Below, piece after piece: positions 1-5,152 of a DNA stretch of 5,583 nucleotides (its first letter is position 1; every line of letters starts with the position of its first letter). Below the pieces are notes generated by a model, which was not told the DNA's origin, did no database searches, and was given only the letters and a program-made list of their open reading frames with translations. The stretch is from Porphyromonadaceae bacterium (GTDB lineage Bacteria; Bacteroidota; Bacteroidia; Bacteroidales; Dysgonomonadaceae). A program made the position numbers and the translations under genes. The stretch is taken from NCBI GenBank assembly GCA_003517675.1, contig DPAC01000159.1, positions 1 to 5,583 of the forward strand, read 5' to 3'.

Positions 1-717
1 GACCTCTTCCTTCGCCTCGCAGGGAAGTATGATATGAAATTTTACGTCGTGCTGTATGATTCAGGTCATTATTGGGCTACGGGCGACATGACCTACGAGA
101 TTGAAGACAACAAATACGTCATCGATGAGGTGTGGAAAAACTACGGAGAGAAGTACAAAAGCTTTGGCGGATGGTATCTCAGCGGGGAGATAAGCCGCGC
201 TACCAAAGGGGCAATCGGCGCCTTCCACGCCATGGGAAAGCAGTGCAAGGATGTTTCCGGCGGATTACCCACTTTTATCTCACCATGGATCGACGGGAAA
301 AAGGCGGTGGCAGCGTCTGGCGCTGCTCTCACTAAGGAGGAAGCGGTATCGGTACAACAACACGAGAAAGAGTGGGACGAGATATTCGCCGGCATTCACG
401 AGGTGGTTGATGCGGTGGCCTTTCAGGATGGCCACATCGATTATGATGAGCTGGATGCTTTTTTCACGGTAAACAAGAAGCTGGCCGATAAATATGGGAT
501 GCAGTGCTGGACAAATGCCGAATCGTTCGACCGCGACATGCCGATCAAATTTCTGCCTATTAAATTCGATAAACTCCGGATGAAGCTGGAAGCAGCCAAA
601 AGATGCGGGTACGACAAAGCCATCACCTTCGAATTCTCTCATTTCATGAGTCCGCAGTCGGCTTATTTACAGGCAGGACACTTGTACAATCGCTACAAAG
701 AATATTTTAACATTTAA
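1..717 (+). CDS. DUF4434-type glycoside-hydrolase-like protein, C-terminal part (5' end outside window)
   Basis: The reading frame is open from base 1, and the 11 codons before the ATG at 34 (reading DLFLRLAGKYD) look like protein of the same family, so this is most likely the 3' part of a longer gene rather than one starting at 34. The visible 238 codons resemble the DUF4434 family of Bacteroidota, which is thought to adopt a TIM-barrel, glycosidase-like fold. Recognisable blocks are FGGWYLSGEISR, a glycine/proline-rich stretch ending in FISPWIDGKK, AFQDGHIDYDEL, QCWTNAESFDRD and FEFSHFMSPQ. The acidic residues in the GEI, DGHID and NAESF blocks lie where a barrel hydrolase could hold catalytic carboxylates, but I cannot assign them. 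No signal peptide can be judged because the N-terminus is missing. The gene lies 102 bases before a sugar transporter on the same strand, which fits carbohydrate use. The exact substrate is unknown. Confidence 0.8.
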   Translation, partial: DLFLRLAGKYDMKFYVVLYDSGHYWATGDMTYEIEDNKYVIDEVWKNYGEKYKSFGGWYLSGEISRATKGAIGAFHAMGKQCKDVSGGLPTFISPWIDGKKAVAASGAALTKEEAVSVQQHEKEWDEIFAGIHEVVDAVAFQDGHIDYDELDAFFTVNKKLADKYGMQCWTNAESFDRDMPIKFLPIKFDKLRMKLEAAKRCGYDKAITFEFSHFMSPQSAYLQAGHLYNRYKEYFNI

Positions 718-738
718 CTCACGCTCTGCAGGTAAAAA

Positions 739-773
739 GTCAACGAAACCGATCAGTTTGTAGTTTTGTTGAC
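739..773. repeat. Inverted repeat (11-bp stem, 13-base loop) before the sugar transporter gene
   Basis: GTCAACGAAAC (739-749) can pair with GTTTTGTTGAC (763-773) over all 11 positions with a single G-T wobble. On the minus strand the stem is followed directly by TTTTT (the run of A at 734-738), which is the layout of an intrinsic terminator for antisense transcription. On the plus strand no T-run follows, so it is unlikely to end the upstream gene. It overlaps the candidate -7 box at 761-768, so it could instead be an operator for the transporter gene. The structure is clear; its role is inferred. Confidence 0.55.
761..768 (+). promoter_or_regulatory. Candidate Bacteroidota -7 box for the sugar transporter
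   Basis: TAGTTTTG matches the TAnnTTTG -7 consensus of Bacteroidota promoters exactly at its fixed positions. No good TTTG -33 box is seen about 20 bases upstream, so the support is partial. Transcription would begin near 775, which leaves a leader of about 45 bases to the ATG at 820 and argues against the TTG start at 766. Confidence 0.35.
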
Positions 774-819
774 ACACCCTGAAAATGTCAGGCAAAAGTT
801 GGGCATACATTTTATCAAT

Positions 820-2232
820 ATGCAAAAAGAGAAAACGATCAGTGGTTACGTCATCTTTCTTTCGGTAGTTGCAGCACTGGGAGGCTTCCTCTTCGGTTAT
901 GACACGGCCGTCATCTCCGGCACCGTCTCACAGGTGTCGGCACAGTTCCGGCTCACCACCCTGCAAAGCGGGTGGTACGTGGGATGTGCACTGGTGGGCT
1001 CCATTACGGGGGTGATCTTCGCCGGGGCGCTGAGCGACCGCTTTGGCCGGAAAAGGACCATGATTCTCTCTGCCTTCCTCTTCTCCGTATCCGCCGTGGG
1101 CTGTGCCATCTCGGCCAACCTGGACCAGTTAATCATTTATCGCATCATCGGCGGCATGGGCATCGGCATCGTTTCCATTGTCTGCCCGCTCTACATCTCG
1201 GAAGTATCGCCTGCCTCCCACCGGGGACGGATGGTCTCCCTCTACCAGCTGGCGGTCACTGTCGGCTTCCTGGGCGCCTACCTGATGAACTACTTCCTCC
1301 TGGAACAGTCGACAGGCTTCAGCTCCTCCAGCCCGCTGCTGACGAAGATCTTTGGGACGGAGATCTGGAGAGGCATGCTGGGTGCCGAGACCCTGCCGGC
1401 ACTGCTCTTTTTTTCCGTGATCTTCTTCATTCCTGAAAGTCCCCGCTGGCTCATCGTGAAAAGACGCGAAGAGCATGCAGCCCTCATTTTCAGCAGGATT
1501 TACGGGGACAACACCGTGGTGAATAGCCAGATCAGCGACACACGAGCCATGCTCGATTCGGAAGGAAAATCAGACATAAAACTGCTTTTTACACCGGGCA
1601 TCTTCCGTGCCGTGCTGATCGGCTCCGCCATAGCGATCCTGGGACAATTCATGGGGGTGAACGCCGTTCTCTACTACGGACCCACTATTTTTGAAACGAG
1701 TGGTCTCTCCAGCGGTGATTCGCTCTTTTATCAGTCCCTCATCGGCCTGGTGAACATGGGGACGACCGTACTGGCGCTGCTCATCATCGACAAGGTCGGA
1801 CGTAAAAAAATGGTATATACCGGCGTGACAGGCATGATCCTCTCACTGATATTGATCGGCCTCTATTTCCTCAAAGGTGAAGCATGGGGAATGACCAGCC
1901 TCTTCCTGCTGGGGTGCTTCCTGGCCTACATCTTTTTCACCGCCGGCTCCATCAGCGCCGTCATCTTCGTCTTCCTCTCCGAGATGTACCCCACCAGGAT
2001 CCGCGGACTGGCCATGTCCATCGCCGGGCTCTCGCTCTGGATCGGCACCTTCCTGATCGGGCAGCTCACACCCTGGCTGCTCGAGAACGCCACACCCGCC
2101 GGCACTTTCTTCCTGTTCGCTTTCATGTGCGTTCCTTATATGCTGATCGTCTGGAAGATGATGCCTGAGACTGCAGGGAAATCACTCGAAGAGATCGAGC
2201 GGTTCTGGATAGGAAAGAAGTCTGTTCCTTAA
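820..2232 (+). CDS. MFS sugar:proton symporter (XylE/sugar porter family)
   Basis: This is a 470-residue inner-membrane transporter of the sugar porter family of the major facilitator superfamily, close in length to E. coli XylE (491). Hydrophobic segments fit 12 membrane helices. Family motifs are present in order: GYDTAVISG with Asp28 (the XylE Asp27 proton site), DRFGRKR (73-79), YRIIGG with Arg108, PESPRWL (205-211) between the two halves, QFMGVNAVLYYGP with Gln276 and Asn281, DKVGRKK from 324 and PETAGKSLEEIE from 449. From a remembered alignment with XylE, some sugar contacts are kept (Gln168, Gln289, Asn294, Asn325, Trp416) while Gln175, Gln288, Trp392 and Gln415 appear replaced, so xylose cannot be assumed as the substrate. 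I chose the ATG at 820: it gives a normal short cytoplasmic N-terminus, whereas the TTG at 766 would lie inside the upstream hairpin. The last residues (GKKSVP) may derive from the adjoining toxin module. Confidence 0.9.
   Translation: MQKEKTISGYVIFLSVVAALGGFLFGYDTAVISGTVSQVSAQFRLTTLQSGWYVGCALVGSITGVIFAGALSDRFGRKRTMILSAFLFSVSAVGCAISANLDQLIIYRIIGGMGIGIVSIVCPLYISEVSPASHRGRMVSLYQLAVTVGFLGAYLMNYFLLEQSTGFSSSSPLLTKIFGTEIWRGMLGAETLPALLFFSVIFFIPESPRWLIVKRREEHAALIFSRIYGDNTVVNSQISDTRAMLDSEGKSDIKLLFTPGIFRAVLIGSAIAILGQFMGVNAVLYYGPTIFETSGLSSGDSLFYQSLIGLVNMGTTVLALLIIDKVGRKKMVYTGVTGMILSLILIGLYFLKGEAWGMTSLFLLGCFLAYIFFTAGSISAVIFVFLSEMYPTRIRGLAMSIAGLSLWIGTFLIGQLTPWLLENATPAGTFFLFAFMCVPYMLIVWKMMPETAGKSLEEIERFWIGKKSVP
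2191..2210 (+). repeat. Direct repeat copy 1, within the 3' end of the sugar transporter gene
   Basis: GAGATCGAGCGGTT, then one variable base, then TGGAT. The same 20 bases with one mismatch recur at 4819-4838 in the same orientation. Here the sequence encodes the conserved EIERFW of the transporter tail. Confidence 0.7.
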
Positions 2233-2439
2233 ATCCATTCTTTCGTGAAGGATTCTAATAACTTCAATTTCATCATTTTTTAGCTCTCTGTAAAAAATGA
2301 TATGTTTACCAACCCTGAATCCTGAAATGTCATTTGATATCTCCCGGTATTTTTTCCCGAGCGCCGGGCTTCCAGCAATTCTCCGACATGCATCAATGAT
2401 CAGGTTGTAATACTTATCTGCTTGGTTTTCCGACCAGGC

Positions 2440-2446
2440 TTCATAA
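2440..2446 (+). repeat. Target site duplication, left copy
   Basis: TTCATAA directly precedes the insertion sequence and recurs at 4405-4411 directly after it. Joining the flanks through one copy restores an uninterrupted toxin reading frame (NYTYE followed by AWSEN), which fixes both element boundaries and the 7-bp duplication. Confidence 0.9.
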
Positions 2447-2476
2447 CGTGAGTTTTTCAACAAATTGTACAATTAA
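2447..2476 (+). repeat. Left terminal inverted repeat of the insertion sequence
   Basis: This end matches the reverse complement of the right end at 25 of 30 positions. The first 10 bases (CGTGAGTTTT) and the last 12 (TTGTACAATTAA) are identical, and five mismatches lie between. Two conserved blocks separated by a loose spacer is the usual layout of cleavage site plus transposase-binding site. The inner block includes a 12-base palindrome (AATTGTACAATT, 2463-2474). Confidence 0.88.
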
Positions 2477-2531
2477 TTAGTCAAGATTGCTTCAAGAGGC
2501 AGATAATTAATAAAATAAATATCTCGAAAGC

Positions 2532-2563
2532 CTTGTTTTTTCGAAATATTAATTATATATTTG
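2532..2563 (+). promoter_or_regulatory. Promoter of the transposase gene
   Basis: TATATTTG (2556-2563) is an exact TAnnTTTG -7 box, and CTTG (2532-2535) lies 20 bases upstream as a -33 box. Transcription would begin near 2570, giving a leader of only about 15 bases before the ATG at 2585. A small inverted repeat, TCGAAA (2524-2529) with TTTCGA (2539-2544), encloses the -33 box and could damp expression when transcripts enter from outside; that role is inference. Confidence 0.6.
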
Positions 2564-2584
2564 TATGATTAATATGGCATCATC

Positions 2585-4378
2585 ATGGCAAGACCAACAA
2601 GGGAAGAGAGTATCTACAGGATATCAATCCACAAGAACGGAGGCTACATGTACGCATCCACCCATCCTTACACTGTGACACCCGGGGGCAAGAGAAAGTA
2701 TTCGATCCTTCACTGGGGTACCGTTGACAAGAACCTGAAGTTCATTCCAGGTTCACGTTACATCTATGCAAGTCACGAGGAACGCTCAAAACTGATATTC
2801 CCTGAAGGCTGGGATATGAGCCTGGCCGACAAGTTGTCCGGTAAGCGCAGCCAGGGTCGACCCGCGTATCAGGGGGACGATGTCAATCGGTTCTATGGCG
2901 ATGTGTGGCTTTTGGAGCAAGTGGCCCTTAAGACGGGCATCCGGCAAGATCTGTTGACCGTTTTCGAAGGTAACGCGGAGATGGTGAACGACATCCTTAC
3001 CCTGGCTTTCTTCCCCTACCTTACCGGTTACACCTATAACCGGCTTGCACGCTGGCAGCGGATAGCCAGGACACCTTCCCGGGAGGAACTGACACCAACC
3101 ATGATCACCCGCCTGACGCAATCCATCACTGAATCAGAGCGAATGGAACTGTTCCGTTTACGGGCCGGGAGGTTGGAAAAGGGTGAGCTTTGTGCCGTGG
3201 ACTCCACGAGCCGCTCGGCCTATGGAGACTCCTTGGCTGATATCAAGTGGGGCAGGAACAAGGATAGGTTACCTCTGGAACAGACCCTCGAAGTAGTCGT
3301 GTACTCCCTGGAGAGTCATATGCCAATCTATTACAGGACATTCCCCGGCAACATCCCCGACTCCAGGAGCGTGGAGACGATACTCACCGACCTGAACCAC
3401 GCCGGGTTTCCGAAGGTGATCCTGGTCACAGACAGGGGGTATGAGTCGCTCGCCAACCTGGAGCGCTACATCCTGCGTAAGCAGCCGATGATCATGTCCG
3501 TCAAGGTGCACCAGAGGCTGGTCATGGAGAAGATCCTTGAATTGGGTCCCTTCGCGGGCAGGCCTGATGGGATGAAGATCGATGCAGAAACGAGGATCTA
3601 CCACAAGCAATATGATATGGAGTATGATGTAGCAGGTAAGGGCGGAGCCATCATCAAGGCTGACCGCCTCAAGCTCAACCTTTACTTCGATGCCGTGCGT
3701 CGAGGGGAAGAGCTTACCAGCCTGGACATCGCGATAGAATCGCAGCGGGCTGCCCTCCAGGCTATCAAGGATGCGGGGGAACCCCTGGATGATGATGTGA
3801 CAATCAAGAAAAACTACAACTGGTTCAACATCGAGTACAAGGCCTCTGACCGTACCCTTGTCGCCTTCACGGTCAACGAGAAAAAGGTGGATAATGCCAG
3901 GCGTGCCTCAGGATTCTTCGCCAACATGACCCTCGGAGTTGACATGGACCCGATGCAGGCTCTTGATGCGTATGGACTGCGCGATGAGCAGGAGAAATAC
4001 TTCCAGCAGATGAAAGGACAGATGGGATTTGACAAGCAGCGCTGTTGGTCGGAAGAAGGCAAGACCGGTCGACTTTTCGTGCTCTTCACGGCATTGATCA
4101 TCAGCTCTTACGTCAGGCATATCTGGAAGACAACCAACCTGAAAGATACCTTCAGCTCCACCCATGAGATGCTGGACGAGATGCGTTCGATACGCTGCAT
4201 CGAGCACAAGGGCAAGGCTAAGTTCATCACCCCTTTCGTGGGCTCCCAGCTGGAAATTTGCAAGGCTTTTGGCTTCGATGTGCCGCAGGGCTGTGCTCCC
4301 ACGTATATGTCGAAAAAGAAGGCGAAGAAGAAACCGGGGCGACCCAAAAAACAGCACCCAATTAAGCTGGAGAGTTAA
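2585..4378 (+). CDS. DDE transposase, IS4 superfamily (IS1634-like)
   Basis: This 597-residue transposase catalyses cutting and joining of the element's ends. The RNase H-like core shows Asp206 in CAVDSTS, Asp283 in LVTDRGYES and Glu470 in YGLRDEQEKYFQQMK. The last block fits the IS4 signature Y(2)R(3)E(6)K exactly (Tyr463, Arg466, Glu470, Lys477). The gap of 187 residues between Asp283 and Glu470 matches the beta-strand insertion domain typical of IS4-type enzymes. The first 200 residues would hold the end-binding region, and the C-terminus is rich in lysine with an AT-hook-like KKKPGRPKK. The frame is complete with no stop or shift and all catalytic residues are present, so it may be active. 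The stop codon lies inside the right inverted repeat. The ATG at 2585 follows its promoter by about 20 bases and begins MARPTREESIYRISI. Confidence 0.93.
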   Translation: MARPTREESIYRISIHKNGGYMYASTHPYTVTPGGKRKYSILHWGTVDKNLKFIPGSRYIYASHEERSKLIFPEGWDMSLADKLSGKRSQGRPAYQGDDVNRFYGDVWLLEQVALKTGIRQDLLTVFEGNAEMVNDILTLAFFPYLTGYTYNRLARWQRIARTPSREELTPTMITRLTQSITESERMELFRLRAGRLEKGELCAVDSTSRSAYGDSLADIKWGRNKDRLPLEQTLEVVVYSLESHMPIYYRTFPGNIPDSRSVETILTDLNHAGFPKVILVTDRGYESLANLERYILRKQPMIMSVKVHQRLVMEKILELGPFAGRPDGMKIDAETRIYHKQYDMEYDVAGKGGAIIKADRLKLNLYFDAVRRGEELTSLDIAIESQRAALQAIKDAGEPLDDDVTIKKNYNWFNIEYKASDRTLVAFTVNEKKVDNARRASGFFANMTLGVDMDPMQALDAYGLRDEQEKYFQQMKGQMGFDKQRCWSEEGKTGRLFVLFTALIISSYVRHIWKTTNLKDTFSSTHEMLDEMRSIRCIEHKGKAKFITPFVGSQLEICKAFGFDVPQGCAPTYMSKKKAKKKPGRPKKQHPIKLES

Positions 4379-4404
4379 TTGTACAAAATAATGCAAAACT
4401 CACG
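4375..4404 (-). repeat. Right terminal inverted repeat of the insertion sequence
   Basis: Read on the minus strand it begins CGTGAGTTTTGCATTATTTT and pairs with the left end at 25 of 30 positions. It contains the core TTGTACAA (4379-4386) in the same place as the left end, and includes the last codons of the transposase gene. Confidence 0.88.
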
Positions 4405-4411
4405 TTCATAA
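4405..4411 (+). repeat. Target site duplication, right copy
   Basis: TTCATAA, identical to 2440-2446, directly after the right end of the insertion sequence. On the minus strand it encodes the end of NYTYE in the toxin gene. Confidence 0.9.
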
Positions 4412-4465
4412 GTATAATTCCAGATTTTTGAAAGGTCTTCAACAGCTTTATTAGTGAGAATATAG

Positions 4466-4717
4466 CTAGCCATTCTTTTTCTTATCGGCTTTCAACGTTT
4501 TTAAGTGTCTTTTTGCGTCAAAATTTTCAGCTATTCCGCTGTCGATACCTTCCTGAATAGCGTTTTTCAAAGCCTGGACTTTATTCTCCTCTTCTTCAAG
4601 AAGTCGAAGCCCGGCTCTAATAATCTCACTCGCATTGCGATACCGGCCCTCAGCAATTCGATGTTCAACAAAATCTTCAAAATATTTTCCAAGTGAAACT
4701 GATGTATTTCGTCTCAT
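4466..4717 (-). CDS. parD: ParD-type antitoxin, intact
   Basis: This 83-residue protein belongs to the ParD ribbon-helix-helix antitoxins. The N-terminal strand NTSVSL (residues 4-9) would bind DNA as a dimer. The helices KYFEDFVEHRIAEG and NASEIIRAGLRLLEEEE follow, and the C-terminal half (KVQALKNAIQEGIDSGIAEN, then FDAKRHLKTLKA) is the part that normally wraps and neutralises the toxin. I chose the ATG at 4717 because homologues start with a similar MxRNTSVSL. The longer frame from 4774 would read through the palindromic operator. The protein should repress its own operon. Its partner toxin gene, overlapping by 8 bases, is split by an insertion sequence, so this is now an orphan antitoxin that could still bind DNA or neutralise related toxins. 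Confidence 0.92.
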   Translation of the reverse strand: MRRNTSVSLGKYFEDFVEHRIAEGRYRNASEIIRAGLRLLEEEENKVQALKNAIQEGIDSGIAENFDAKRHLKTLKADKKKNG

Positions 4718-4738
4718 AACTTTTATTTTTACGGCAAT

Positions 4739-4757
4739 GTTACCAAAATTTGGTAAC
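4739..4757. promoter_or_regulatory. Palindromic operator of the parD-parE operon
   Basis: GTTACCAAAATTTGGTAAC has two 9-base arms around a single central base, 22 bases before the antitoxin ATG. Autorepression by ParD binding a palindrome at its promoter is well known for this family, and position and symmetry fit that role. Confidence 0.75.
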
Positions 4758-4774
4758 TTGTGCAAGTCTTTCAA
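4744..4774 (-). promoter_or_regulatory. Candidate promoter of the parD-parE operon
   Basis: On the minus strand AAATTTTG (4751-4744) matches the TAnnTTTG -7 box at five of six fixed positions, and TTG (4774-4772) lies 20 bases upstream as a -33 box. The -7 box falls inside the palindrome at 4739-4757, so a bound repressor would block it. Confidence 0.5.
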
Positions 4775-4788
4775 CCAAATTATTTTCC

Positions 4789-4917
4789 ATGGACAGTGGG
4801 TATCAGAGATTTTTACTTGAGATCGAGCGGTTATGGATGAGGAAATATAAAATCAAAACTGCTGAAAAAAAAGACGGATGGACAAATCATTCGTGCAAAA
4901 ATGATTTTCGCTTATAA
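4789..4917 (+). pseudogene. Relic of a sugar transporter 3' end (42-codon frame)
   Basis: The short frame from the ATG at 4789 reads LLEIERLWMRKYKIKTAEKK in its middle. The LEIERLW part mirrors the LEEIERFW tail of the transporter ending at 2232, and 19 of 20 bases match (4819-4838 against 2191-2210). Basic tails after EIERLW are common in MFS sugar porters. I read it as the displaced original 3' end of the transporter gene or the leftover of a second copy. Upstream of the repeat only vague similarity remains. It is unlikely to be a working gene, although a promoter and translation cannot be excluded. Confidence 0.4.
4819..4838 (+). repeat. Direct repeat copy 2, beyond the ParDE module
   Basis: Same orientation as 2191-2210 and identical except for one base (A for C at the fifteenth position). 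The two copies bracket the toxin-antitoxin module and its insertion sequence. Confidence 0.7.
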
Positions 4918-4927
4918 ATATTTTGCA
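4884..4927. repeat. Two overlapping inverted repeats upstream of a -7 box
   Basis: AAATCAT (4884-4890) pairs with ATGATTT (4901-4907), and TGCAAAA (4894-4900) pairs with TTTTGCA (4921-4927). Both are 7-bp stems, and because they interlock they cannot both form fully. They lie just before the candidate promoter element at 4929 and may be operator-like. In DNA this AT-rich, chance is also possible. Confidence 0.3.
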
Positions 4928-4928
4928 T

Positions 4929-4936
4929 TATATTTG
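4929..4936 (+). promoter_or_regulatory. Candidate Bacteroidota -7 box in the relic region
   Basis: TATATTTG is an exact TAnnTTTG box with no clear -33 element. It lies 18-23 bases before ATG codons at 4954 and 4959, whose frames close after 2 and 17 codons. It may be the surviving promoter of the degraded gene whose tail is seen at 4987-5106, or an upstream promoter for the MNT/HEPN pair. Confidence 0.35.
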
Positions 4937-4986
4937 TTACGCTAATAATAAACATGTTATGAATATGGCAAGGATATCAGGCATAA

Positions 4987-5106
4987 CAAACAATAGAGAA
5001 GGACGAGCATAATCCTGAATTTGTAGCTAAAATTAAAAACGCAGAAAAAGGAGAGTCTAATAAAATAGACTTTGAAAAATATGGAATTTCCTATTTAAAG
5101 ATATAA
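4987..5106 (+). pseudogene. Tail of a small DUF2683-like protein (remnant)
   Basis: The frame is open from 4987 after a stop at 4984 and lacks a start codon. It reads IEKDEHNPEFVAKIKNAEKG and ends KYGISYLKI at the TAA at 5104. The NPEFVAKI block followed by a charged stretch is the usual C-terminal signature of small Bacteroidota proteins of the DUF2683 type, often found beside RelE/ParE-type toxins. The normal N-terminal half is absent, and the ending lacks the common DLW motif. No toxin gene follows it directly. I read it as a decayed antitoxin-like gene; the family call rests on one motif from memory. Confidence 0.4.
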
Positions 5107-5152
5107 GTCAGGAAAGGATAAATGAGTAGAAATAAGTTTAAATAAAAACCGT

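Larger units (their letters stand above)
2182..2446 (-). pseudogene. parE: ParE-type toxin, C-terminal fragment (split by insertion sequence)
   Basis: Read on the minus strand, this fragment continues the toxin begun at 4473. After the duplicated target (bases 2440-2446) it encodes 85 further residues beginning AWSENQADKYYN, followed by SPALGKKYREI, GFRVGKHIIFYR and IRILHERMDLRNRL. These are the C-terminal hallmarks of ParE toxins of the RelE/ParE superfamily, some of which poison DNA gyrase. The frame can be read upstream to a TTG at 2472 inside the insertion sequence, but that product lacks the first 20 or so residues of the fold, so it is unlikely to be active. Relatives usually end soon after MDLRNRL; here about 11 more residues (ending PLDLFE) are read antisense through the last 51 bases of the sugar transporter gene, suggesting that the native stop was lost when the module joined that gene. 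Confidence 0.85.
2447..4404 (+). mobile_element. Complete insertion sequence, 1958 bp, IS4-superfamily (IS1634-like)
   Basis: The element is bounded by near-perfect 30-bp inverted ends starting CGTGAGTTTT and by 7-bp TTCATAA duplications. It carries one transposase gene filling most of its length, with its own promoter just inside the left end, and looks intact. Size, single gene and Y(2)R(3)E(6)K transposase signature place it in the IS4 superfamily. The length of about 2 kb and the long N-terminal region before the first Asp point to the IS1634 group rather than classical IS4, whose duplications are usually longer. It interrupts a ParE-type toxin gene after codon 23, in the opposite orientation to that gene. 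Confidence 0.92.
4375..4473 (-). pseudogene. parE: ParE-type toxin, N-terminal fragment (split by insertion sequence)
   Basis: From the ATG at 4473 the minus strand encodes MASYILTNKAVEDLSKIWNY followed by TYE, the typical N-terminal strand and first helix of ParE toxins in Bacteroidota. After codon 23 the frame enters the insertion sequence, adds nine unrelated residues and stops at TAA (4377-4375), leaving a 32-residue peptide without the toxin core. The start overlaps the end of the antitoxin gene by 8 bases (ATGGCTAG), a classic translationally coupled TA arrangement. Joined to the fragment at 2182-2446, with one target copy removed, it gives a 108-residue toxin without internal stops. 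The toxin is therefore broken only by the insertion sequence, and the event looks recent. Confidence 0.88.
4775..5152. other. AT-rich stretch with gene relics only
   Basis: No intact gene is supported in these 378 bases between the parD promoter and the nucleotidyltransferase gene. The stretch holds the transporter-tail copy near 4789-4917, interlocked inverted repeats near 4884-4927, a -7 box at 4929 and the DUF2683-like tail ending at 5106. TAAGTTTA at 5133-5140 is a one-mismatch -7 box close to the start at 5153 and may serve the MNT/HEPN pair. Confidence 0.6.

Noticed and set aside
34..717. Complete 227-residue gene starting at 34
   Set aside because: The frame is open to base 1 with family-like residues, so the ATG at 34 is most likely internal.
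766..819. Longer transporter start at a TTG codon
   Set aside because: The TTG lies inside an 11-bp hairpin stem and within the candidate -7 box, and the extra 18 residues do not resemble the N-terminus of sugar porters. The ATG at 820 fits better.
972..1436. Long plus-strand frame inside the transporter gene
   Set aside because: It is a shadow in another frame with biased, low-complexity residues and no family signature.
2232..2254. Terminator after the transporter gene (AATCC-TTC paired with GAA-GGATT)
   Set aside because: The stem has a bulge and no T-run directly after it, and the bases are also toxin coding sequence.
2182..2472. Intact 96-residue ParE gene starting inside the insertion sequence
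   Set aside because: Its start is a TTG in the inverted repeat, and its first 11 residues come partly from the element. The true N-terminus is found at 4473-4405.
3908..4396. Minus-strand frame of 162 codons opposite the transposase
   Set aside because: It is antisense to the well-supported DDE core and has no recognisable motif.
4718..4774. Longer antitoxin start at 4774
   Set aside because: It would translate the palindromic operator and promoter; the family start is MRRNTSVSL at 4717.
4505..4820. Plus-strand short frames opposite parD
   Set aside because: They overlap the antisense of a well-supported antitoxin and its operator and show no family features.
4775..5152. Possible small RNA or CRISPR array in the AT-rich gap
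   Set aside because: There are no regular repeats and spacers, and no stable GC-containing hairpin with a T-run; the inverted repeats present are short and AT-rich.
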